A DNA stretch of 20,548 nucleotides from CAYJLC01 sp044426345 (GTDB lineage: Bacteria; Bacillota; Clostridia; Oscillospirales; Butyricicoccaceae), in assembly GCA_044426345.1 (NCBI GenBank), contig JAWXUP010000048.1:1-20548 (forward strand), given 5' to 3'. The notes beneath the pieces were generated by a model that was not told where the DNA came from, made no database searches, and saw nothing but the letters and a program-made list of their open reading frames with translations. Both the position numbers and the translations under genes were made by a program. Shown here in pieces: positions 7,283-13,021 of the stretch. Within the stretch, counting starts at the first letter, position 1; each line of letters opens with the position of its first letter.

Positions 7283-7303
7283 AAACAACTAAAATGGTTG
7301 TTT
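7283..7303. promoter_or_regulatory. Inverted repeat upstream of the transporter promoter (possible activator site)
   Basis: AAACAAC (7283-7289) and GTTGTTT (7297-7303) are perfectly complementary with a 7-base spacer. The centre lies about 69 bp before the predicted transcription start, a normal position for a dimeric activator. PucR encoded at 15226 is the obvious candidate, but no matching site was found before the pucR promoter, so this is a guess. Confidence 0.35.
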
Positions 7304-7325
7304 TGTACAAAGATTTTAAGTTGCG

Positions 7326-7355
7326 TTGACACTATAGTTTTTTCTATGGTATAAT
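7326..7355 (+). promoter_or_regulatory. Promoter for the ABC transporter-hydA operon
   Basis: A perfect TTGACA (7326-7331) and perfect TATAAT (7350-7355) separated by 18 bp. Transcription should begin near 7362, giving a leader of about 157 nt before the ATPase start codon. Such a strong promoter ahead of two terminator-like hairpins implies control after initiation. Confidence 0.85.
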
Positions 7356-7383
7356 TCATACAACGATAAAACAGAAATAAATG

Positions 7384-7431
7384 AAAGCAGACAATGAAGT
7401 CAACGAGGATATCATTGTCTGCTTTTGTCTT
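7384..7431 (+). promoter_or_regulatory. Leader attenuator hairpin 1 (terminator-like) of the transporter operon
   Basis: A 14-bp perfect stem (7384-7397 with 7412-7425) closes a 14-base loop (7398-7411) and runs into TTTTGTCTT. The 5' arm and loop carry GACAATGAAGTCA. It begins about 22 nt after the predicted transcription start. As RNA it is an intrinsic terminator inside the leader; as DNA it is an inverted repeat that could be an operator. Hairpin 2 and the hairpin before pucR share the motif. Confidence 0.7.
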
Positions 7432-7452
7432 ATTGCAAACTAAATTTAATTT

Positions 7453-7498
7453 AAACGGACAATGACGTCATTTTTTGAAAGTTATTGTCCGTTTTTTT
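7453..7498 (+). promoter_or_regulatory. Leader attenuator hairpin 2 (terminator-like) of the transporter operon
   Basis: A 14-bp stem (7453-7466 with 7481-7494, one G-U pair) closes a 14-base loop and is followed by seven T residues (7492-7498), a textbook intrinsic terminator only about 20 nt upstream of the ATPase start codon. It carries GACAATGACGTCATTTT. Its 5' arm can also pair with the 3' arm of hairpin 1 (7412-7421 with 7456-7465), which would break both terminators. Confidence 0.75.
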
Positions 7499-7518
7499 GT
7501 TTAATAGGAGATGATATT

Positions 7519-8304
7519 ATGCCACAAAGTACAGCTACAAGCTCAGTAGAAATTATGTTAAAAGACATCGGTATGGTGTACAAAACTGAAGGCAAAGAGG
7601 TTAAAGCGCTAACTAATGTTAGTGTAGATATACAAAAAGGCGAATTCGTTTCACTTTTAGGACCATCTGGTTGTGGTAAAACAACGTTACTTCGCGTAAT
7701 GGCAGATTTACTACACCCAACGTCAGGTGAAATTACAGTCGGTGGTGAATCGCCAAAAGAAGCACGTTTGAAACAACGCTACGGAATAGTTTTCCAAAGT
7801 GCTGTATTATATGACTGGAGAACGGTTTTACAAAATGTAATGCTTCCATTAGAAATTATGCATTTACCAAGAGCAGAACGACTAAAAAAAGCAGAAGAAA
7901 TGCTTGAACTTGTTGGACTTACAAAATTTGCAAACGCATATCCAAGAGAATTATCAGGTGGTATGCAACAAAGAGTTGGTATTGCTCGTGCGCTTGCTAT
8001 TAACCCAGAAATTCTTCTAATGGACGAACCTTTTTCAGCGTTAGATGAATTTACAAGAGAAAAATTACACGAAGATTTACTTAAAATTTGGAGAAAAACA
8101 AATAAAACAATCGTTTTCGTAACACATAATATCGCAGAATCAGTATTCTTATCTGATAGAATTTGCGTATTATCACCTCACCCAGGTCGTCTTTCAGCAA
8201 TTATCGACGTAGACCTTCCAAGACCAAGAACACAAGAAATGAAAAATACACAAAAATTTACCGATATCGTTGCAAAAGTAAGAAATAGCTTCGAAGGTAT
8301 ATAA
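7519..8304 (+). CDS. ABC transporter ATP-binding protein (nitrate/taurine/pyrimidine-precursor type)
   Basis: A 261-residue ATPase that powers the importer encoded by the next genes. Seen: Walker A GPSGCGKTT (residues 48-56), Q-loop Gln93, signature LSGGMQQR (145-152), Walker B ILLMDEPFSALD (165-176), and the switch His in VFVTHNIAES. The C-terminal segment (CVLSPHPGRLSAIIDVDLPRPR) is typical of the SsuB/TauB/NrtD/ThiZ subfamily. ATG 7519 is chosen because AGGAG lies 8 bp upstream; an in-frame ATG at 7462 lies inside attenuator hairpin 2 and encodes an unconserved tail. It is the first gene of a five-gene unit ending with hydA, so import of the pathway substrate is coregulated with its hydrolysis. 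Confidence 0.92.
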   Translation: MPQSTATSSVEIMLKDIGMVYKTEGKEVKALTNVSVDIQKGEFVSLLGPSGCGKTTLLRVMADLLHPTSGEITVGGESPKEARLKQRYGIVFQSAVLYDWRTVLQNVMLPLEIMHLPRAERLKKAEEMLELVGLTKFANAYPRELSGGMQQRVGIARALAINPEILLMDEPFSALDEFTREKLHEDLLKIWRKTNKTIVFVTHNIAESVFLSDRICVLSPHPGRLSAIIDVDLPRPRTQEMKNTQKFTDIVAKVRNSFEGI

Positions 8305-8319
8305 AAAGGAGCAAAACGA

Positions 8320-9153
8320 ATGGAGAAAACTAAAAAATTCCTGCAGTCAAAGGGATTTGTTACGTTCCTTTGGGTTTTTGTACTAATAATAATCTGGGAA
8401 GTTTGTGCATATTCAGTAGCTCAAACAGCAAGAACTCCGGAGAATATTTTACCAAGTTTGACAGGAGTTATAGATTCTGTTATTAGTGATAAACTTATAA
8501 ACGGTAGTCAAACAGCAACTCAAATGGTAGCACAAAATGCAGGAGCAACACTTTCAAGAGCGTTTATTGGTTTTTCAATCGGTACGATTTTAGGATTTGT
8601 GCTAGCATTGCTTATGAATATGAGTAAAGTTGTTGAAAAAGTTGCATTCCCATATTTGATGGTAATTCAAATGATACCAATTTTAGGTATGGCACCAATT
8701 ATAAACGCAATAACAGGCGATATCACACAAAGTCGTATAGTAATAGCTGCAATTTTAACTTTCTATCCAGTAGCAACTAATACTTTGGCTGGATTTCAAG
8801 CAGTAGAAAAAGAAAAACACGAACTTATGCATTCATATGCAGCTACAAAATTTCAATTATACACAAAAACATTAATTCCAGCGTGCTTACCATATTTTTT
8901 CACTGGACTAAAAATATCAGCTCCGATGGCAATTACTGCATCAATCTTGGTTGATACACTTCAAGGTGATGTTGGTTTAGGTTGCTTGATGTCTCAATCA
9001 TTAAAAGGTGCGATGACACGATATGTATTCTGGCAAATTGTTTTCTTTAGTGCATTTATTGGCATTATGAGTTTCTATTTAATCGGCGTAGCGCAAAAAA
9101 GAGCATCACAAGGCAAAGTTAGAAAGAAGGTGAAAACAAATGAATCTATCTAA
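8320..9153 (+). CDS. ABC transporter permease, first subunit
   Basis: A 277-residue BPD-type inner membrane protein with about six predicted helices. The ATPase-coupling (EAA-like) loop is ELMHSYAATKFQLYTKTLIPACLPYFFTGL, matching SsuC/TauC/ThiX permeases. AAGGAG lies before ATG 8320, 15 bp after the ATPase gene. It ends in a basic tail. It overlaps the second permease gene by 14 bp, so the two are probably made in equal amounts and form a heterodimer, unlike the single homodimeric permease gene common in this family. Confidence 0.9.
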   Translation: MEKTKKFLQSKGFVTFLWVFVLIIIWEVCAYSVAQTARTPENILPSLTGVIDSVISDKLINGSQTATQMVAQNAGATLSRAFIGFSIGTILGFVLALLMNMSKVVEKVAFPYLMVIQMIPILGMAPIINAITGDITQSRIVIAAILTFYPVATNTLAGFQAVEKEKHELMHSYAATKFQLYTKTLIPACLPYFFTGLKISAPMAITASILVDTLQGDVGLGCLMSQSLKGAMTRYVFWQIVFFSAFIGIMSFYLIGVAQKRASQGKVRKKVKTNESI

Positions 9154-9946
9154 AAAGCTAACTTGGGACAAGGTGAATGCATTTGTTTATCCTATGCTTT
9201 TAGCAGTAGTTATATTATTTATGTGGGAAACGGAGATTTTACATAAAATAGTAAATACAGACTCGTATATATTACCAATTCCTAGTAGAATTCTAACGAT
9301 TATAGTGGAAAATAAAGAAAAAATGTTTACGAATGCTTGGTCAACTATAAGTGTTGCAATTCCAGGGCTTATTTTAGGATCGCTTTTAGGATATTTAATC
9401 GCAATGATAGCAACGTTTTTCAAAACCTATGGCGTAGGAGGACTTACAATAGTATCAGCGTTCAATGCAGTTCCTATAGTAGCACTTGCACCAGTTATCA
9501 CAAACTGGACAAAAGATGTTAGTTCTGATGCATCGGTAAGAAGTTTTGTTGCAAAAGTTATCGTTGTAACCATTATGTGTACAGCATCAATGAGCGTTAA
9601 TGCATATCGTGGAATGAACGAGCTAAAACCTTTTTCGGAAGACTTGATGAAATCATATGCTTGCGGAAAAATGAGAGTATTATTTAAATTACGCTTTCCA
9701 AATAGCATACCATATATATTTATAGCACTTCGAGTTAGCGTTCCAGCAAGCGTAATCAGCACACTTGTTTCAGAATACTTCGCAGAATATGTAACAGGTG
9801 TTGGTAGACAAATTCGAGAAAATATTTTAATAGCACAATATGCAACAGCGTGGAGTTATATAGTTGTAGCGTGTGCGATAGGTATTGTATTCTTTGCAAT
9901 TTTACTTGTAATCGAAGGAATTTGTTTGAAAAACAGAAAAAATTAG
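9140..9946 (+). CDS. ABC transporter permease, second subunit
   Basis: A 268-residue permease with a similar helix layout and its own coupling loop (DLMKSYACGKMRVLFKLRFPNSIPYIFIAL). It is clearly diverged from the first subunit, so it is not a recent duplicate. The start at 9140 lies inside the previous gene, with AAGGTG upstream. Followed after 66 bp by the binding-protein gene. Together with the neighbours it completes an NMT1-type importer. Confidence 0.9.
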   Translation: MNLSKKLTWDKVNAFVYPMLLAVVILFMWETEILHKIVNTDSYILPIPSRILTIIVENKEKMFTNAWSTISVAIPGLILGSLLGYLIAMIATFFKTYGVGGLTIVSAFNAVPIVALAPVITNWTKDVSSDASVRSFVAKVIVVTIMCTASMSVNAYRGMNELKPFSEDLMKSYACGKMRVLFKLRFPNSIPYIFIALRVSVPASVISTLVSEYFAEYVTGVGRQIRENILIAQYATAWSYIVVACAIGIVFFAILLVIEGICLKNRKN

Positions 9947-10012
9947 TTTTATTTTGAGGGTAGCAAAAATTAGATAAAAATGTAAAAAAGGTACACAAAA
10001 GGAGAAATTATT

Positions 10013-11128
10013 ATGAAAAGAAAAATCGCTTTAATGCTTGCAAGTTGTATGATCGTTGCAACTTTAGCAGCTTGTTCATCAAGTGAAACAACAACTACAG
10101 AAACAACTACAGCAACAGAAACAACAACAGCTACTACAGAAACAACAGCTACAGAAACTGCAGTTGAAATGACAGACGCTGAAAGAATCGTATCAGCAGC
10201 ACAAGCTGGCAAAGTTGGTAACTGGGGTGGCGGTAATGAATACGAAATCTTAGCTTTACTTGCAAAATACGACCAAGACTTAACATTCTTATCTCAAAAC
10301 TTCGACATGGACGGTTTTGACGATGACTCTGTCACATTAGCATCAGCTATGACTTACAACGAATTAGGTCTTGTTATGAATGACTACGATGGTGGCTACT
10401 CTTACGGTGATACTGTTGATTATATCGACATGAATGACGAAGGTGTTGCAATGTTAGAAGATAATATATTCTGTACAGCAGAATTTGCAGCTGAAAATCC
10501 AAACACAGTTGCAGCATTTGTTCAAGCATCATTAAAAGGTTGGGAATACGCTTGTGAAAACCCTGATGAAGCAGCTGAAATCGTATATGCAGCAGGTTCT
10601 TCAGTATCATCTGAACACCAAGCTTATATGGCTTCTGAAGTTGCAAAATTAGTACTTACTGACACAAACGGTAACGCAGTTTCTGAATACGGCACAATGT
10701 ACGAAGATGCTATGCAACAAACTTTAGACCTTGCAAAACAATACCTCTCATTAGATGACTCAACAGCAGCAGCAGCTTTACAAGAACTTACTTTAGATGA
10801 TATCCGTGACACTTCTTTCTTAGACATGGAAATCGGCGAACTTGAAAAAACTGAAGTATCAGTACAACTTAAATGGTTACCACAAGCTCAATTCATGGGT
10901 TACTACGTTGCAGAGGCAATGGGTTACTATGATGAAGTTGGTTTAGACGTAACTATCGTTTCTGGTGGTGGTGACATCGGTGAAACAACAGCTGTTTACA
11001 ACGGCGACGTTGACTTCGGTGTAACATGGGTTTCTAACTTAATCACAGCTAATGCAGGTGGTATGGACTTATTAGAAGTAGCTCAAGTTTACCAACGTTC
11101 AGGTATCGTTCTAGTTTACAAAAAATAG
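10013..11128 (+). CDS. NMT1/ThiY-type substrate-binding lipoprotein, apparently circularly permuted
   Basis: A 371-residue lipoprotein: signal peptide with lipobox LAAC (Cys21), then a Thr/Glu-rich linker (residues 22-50) tethering it to the membrane. In NMT1/THI5-like proteins the order is an N-terminal lobe starting with xLKWxPQAQFxGYYVA, then a GKxVGxWGGGNEYE segment, then the C-terminal helices. Here the order is reversed: residues 66-275 hold GKVGNWGGGNEYEIL, SAMTYNELGLV, IDMNDEGVAMLED and ASLKGWEYACENPDEA. Residues 280-371 hold VQLKWLPQAQFMGYYVAEA, GLDVTIVSGGGDI, DFGVTWVSNL and QRSGIVLVYKK, where it stops. The new ends fall between the two crossovers of the fold. The ligand is probably a pyrimidine or its dihydro form, from context only. 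C-ending codons are common, consistent with high expression. AAAGGAG precedes ATG 10013. Confidence 0.9.
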   Translation: MKRKIALMLASCMIVATLAACSSSETTTTETTTATETTTATTETTATETAVEMTDAERIVSAAQAGKVGNWGGGNEYEILALLAKYDQDLTFLSQNFDMDGFDDDSVTLASAMTYNELGLVMNDYDGGYSYGDTVDYIDMNDEGVAMLEDNIFCTAEFAAENPNTVAAFVQASLKGWEYACENPDEAAEIVYAAGSSVSSEHQAYMASEVAKLVLTDTNGNAVSEYGTMYEDAMQQTLDLAKQYLSLDDSTAAAALQELTLDDIRDTSFLDMEIGELEKTEVSVQLKWLPQAQFMGYYVAEAMGYYDEVGLDVTIVSGGGDIGETTAVYNGDVDFGVTWVSNLITANAGGMDLLEVAQVYQRSGIVLVYKK

Positions 11129-11139
11129 AATTTGATTAT

Positions 11140-11163
11140 AGGAGAGGTTTTAATACCTCTCCT
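11140..11163 (+). other. Hairpin between binding-protein gene and hydA
   Basis: AGGAGAGGT (11140-11148) and ACCTCTCCT (11155-11163) form a perfect 9-bp stem with a 6-base loop, 12 bases after the binding-protein stop and 30 bases before hydA. No T-run follows, so it is not a standard terminator. It probably protects the 3' end of the abundant binding-protein mRNA or lowers expression of hydA. Confidence 0.7.
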
Positions 11164-11192
11164 AAATAAAAAATATTAAGGAGAAAATTTTT

Positions 11193-12548
11193 ATGGGTAT
11201 GGTTATAAAAAACGGTACAATTTGTACTGCTAACGATATGTTTAAAGCAGATATAGCAGTTGAAAATGGAAAAATCGTTCAAATTGCAGAATACTTATCA
11301 GCAACTGAATATGATACTGTTATAGATGCAACAGATAAATTAGTATTACCAGGAGCGATAGACGCTCATACGCACCTTGCAATGCCTTTTGGTGGAACAA
11401 TTTCTTCAGACGATTATTTTGCAGGAACAAGAGCTGCAGCTTGTGGTGGCACAACTACAGTTTTCGACTTTGTACTTCAAGATTTCGGAGAAAATATGGT
11501 AGATTCAATTAAACGTCGTGACGCTCTTTGTAGTGGTAACGCAGCAGTTGACTATTCATTCCATGTTGCAGTAAAAGACGTTGCAAACGGACTAATAGAC
11601 TCTATAGCGGACGCTGTTGAATATGGTGTACCGTCATTTAAAGTGTTTATGGTTTATGATTTTGGCGTAACAGATGGCGTATTTTATCAAGTGCTTAAAA
11701 AAGGTAAAGAATGTGGAGCATTAATTGCTGTACACGCAGAAAATAACGAGCTTGTAAATACGCTTACTAAAGAATATTTATCAGAAGGCAAAACTTCAGC
11801 GTGGTATCATTATATGTCACGTCCTGAATTTGTTGAAGGCGAGGCTGATGTTCGTGCGATATCGCTTGCAAAATCACTTGATGCATCACTTTATATAGTG
11901 CATTTAGCGAATAAAGAAGGCGTTGAGGCTGTCACAAAAGCAAAAGATGAAGGATATAAGATCTATGCAGAAACTTGTCCTCAATATCTAGAATTTACTT
12001 CTGATGTTTATAAAAGAGAAGATGGTATTAACTTTGTGTGTTCGCCTCCGATGAAAGGTCAAGAAAGCCAAGATGCATTATGGTCGGCTATTAAACGTGG
12101 CGATATCGACACAGTAGCTACAGACCACTGCCCTTTCCAATCATATGAAAAAGAATGGGGACGTGAAGATTTTACTAAAATACCAAACGGTTGTGCTGGT
12201 GTTGAAAATATGTTCCCATATATGTTAAGTGCTGCAAATACTGGCAAAATAACTTTTCCAAAGGCTGTGGAAATCTGTTGTGCAAACCCTGCTAAAATTT
12301 TTGGTTGTACAAACAAAGGTTCGCTTGCAGTGGGTAAAGATGCTGATATAGTAATTTATGACCCAAGCAAGAACGTAACTATAACAAATGAAGCAATGCA
12401 CTCAGATTGTGACCATACAATTTGGGAGGGTGTTGAAGTTTGTGGATATCCAGTGATGACATTCTCGCGTGGTAAACTAGTTTACGATAACGGAGAATTT
12501 GTTGGTGAACAAGGATATGGCAAATTTGTTAAATGTTCGTTGAAATAA
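11193..12548 (+). CDS. hydA: Dihydropyrimidinase (D-hydantoinase family)
   Basis: A 451-residue cyclic amidohydrolase that opens dihydrouracil to N-carbamoyl-beta-alanine (dihydrothymine likewise). The binuclear metal site is complete: His59 and His61 (DAHTHLAMPFGG), carbamylated Lys150 (SFKVFMVYD), His181 (VHAEN), His237 (IVHLAN) and Asp311 (ATDHCPF). An N-terminal beta-sandwich (IKNGTICTANDMFKADIAVENGKI) and a C-terminal return (GKDADIVIYDP) complete the family layout, and length is normal. AAGGAG precedes ATG 11193. Hydantoinases also act on 5-substituted hydantoins, but the nearby preA, carbamoyl-amide hydrolase and aminotransferase favour pyrimidines. Last gene of the transporter operon. 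Confidence 0.93.
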   Translation: MGMVIKNGTICTANDMFKADIAVENGKIVQIAEYLSATEYDTVIDATDKLVLPGAIDAHTHLAMPFGGTISSDDYFAGTRAAACGGTTTVFDFVLQDFGENMVDSIKRRDALCSGNAAVDYSFHVAVKDVANGLIDSIADAVEYGVPSFKVFMVYDFGVTDGVFYQVLKKGKECGALIAVHAENNELVNTLTKEYLSEGKTSAWYHYMSRPEFVEGEADVRAISLAKSLDASLYIVHLANKEGVEAVTKAKDEGYKIYAETCPQYLEFTSDVYKREDGINFVCSPPMKGQESQDALWSAIKRGDIDTVATDHCPFQSYEKEWGREDFTKIPNGCAGVENMFPYMLSAANTGKITFPKAVEICCANPAKIFGCTNKGSLAVGKDADIVIYDPSKNVTITNEAMHSDCDHTIWEGVEVCGYPVMTFSRGKLVYDNGEFVGEQGYGKFVKCSLK

Positions 12549-12564
12549 AAATATAATTGTGTTT

Positions 12565-12674
12565 AGCTCCCTCAGTCATTGTGGTGACAGCTCCCTCAAA
12601 GAGGGAGCCAAAGGAAAAGCCTCCCTCTCCGAGGGAGGTGGCAAAATTTTTGATTTTGACGGAGGGAGCTAGCA
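12565..12674. repeat. Repeat family A, copy 3
   Basis: Same ends (AGCTCCCTCAGTCA ... TTGACGGAGGGAGCTAGCA) and inner hairpins as copies 1 and 2, starting 17 bp after the hydA stop. It lacks the family C partners seen at copies 1 and 2. Its hairpins may act as the operon's transcription terminator, since no other is seen. Confidence 0.85.
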
Positions 12675-12714
12675 CGAAAAAAACCTTGCAATACACAACT
12701 TTAAGATACGTATA

Positions 12715-12950
12715 AAAAGCTTACCTTAAACTTAAAACTAAAGATTAATGCACGCACTAGCAAAGTAAAAATTTTTCAGAGAAAAATTATTTACGCAGCG
12801 GCAAATTTACAACTTGCTGATAAAACAAGCTGTGTTTTCGTCTTTTGGATACTTTGGGACGTGCCAAAGTATCAGCCAAGCGGCGAGCGACTGCCGAGAA
12901 AAAAGATAGCACTAGTGGTAAGAGGTAGAAGTTGGAAATAAAAAAACATA
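12715..12950. repeat. Repeat family B, copy 3
   Basis: Same orientation and subfamily as copy 1, with shared AGCAAAGTAAAAATTTTTCA, ATTATTTACGCAGCG, AACTTGCTGATAAAACAAGC and the near-palindrome at 12848-12873. It has no coding potential I believe; the minus-strand frame reading LARPKVSKRRKH is a repeat artefact. Together with family A copy 3 it fills the whole 473-bp gap that splits the pathway between hydA and preA. Confidence 0.8.
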
Positions 12951-12973
12951 TTTCAACAGTCTGAGTTACACTC

Positions 12974-12988
12974 TTTGACGGAGGTAGC
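12974..12988. repeat. Remnant of a family A end
   Basis: TTTGACGGAGGTAGC closely resembles the right end of family A (TTTTGACGGAGGGAGCTAGC). It sits 34 bp before preA. TTGACG could be read as a -35 box, but no good -10 box follows at the right distance, so it is better explained as a repeat remnant. Confidence 0.4.
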
Positions 12989-13021
12989 CTAAATAAACAA
13001 ATAAAAAAGAGGTGCAAGTGT

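Noticed and set aside
7384..7498. Tandem hairpins considered as a guanidine-II (mini-ykkC) riboswitch
   Set aside because: That class has short hairpins with ACGR loops and no long stem with U-run; these have 14-bp stems and 12- to 14-base loops, and downstream genes are not guanidine carriers or carboxylases.
7519..11128. Importer as a thiamine-precursor (HMP) transporter
   Set aside because: The binding protein is of the ThiY/NMT1 type, but no thi genes or TPP riboswitch are present and the operon ends in dihydropyrimidinase.
10013..11128. Binding-protein order as an artefact of a frameshift or misassembly
   Set aside because: The gene is one open frame with consistent codon use, a lipoprotein signal, a ribosome binding site and a clean stop; an assembly swap would also have to keep frame at both joins. 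Reads were not available to exclude it fully.
12975..13003. TTGACG as the -35 box of a preA promoter
   Set aside because: No acceptable -10 box lies 16-18 bp downstream, and the sequence matches the end of repeat family A.
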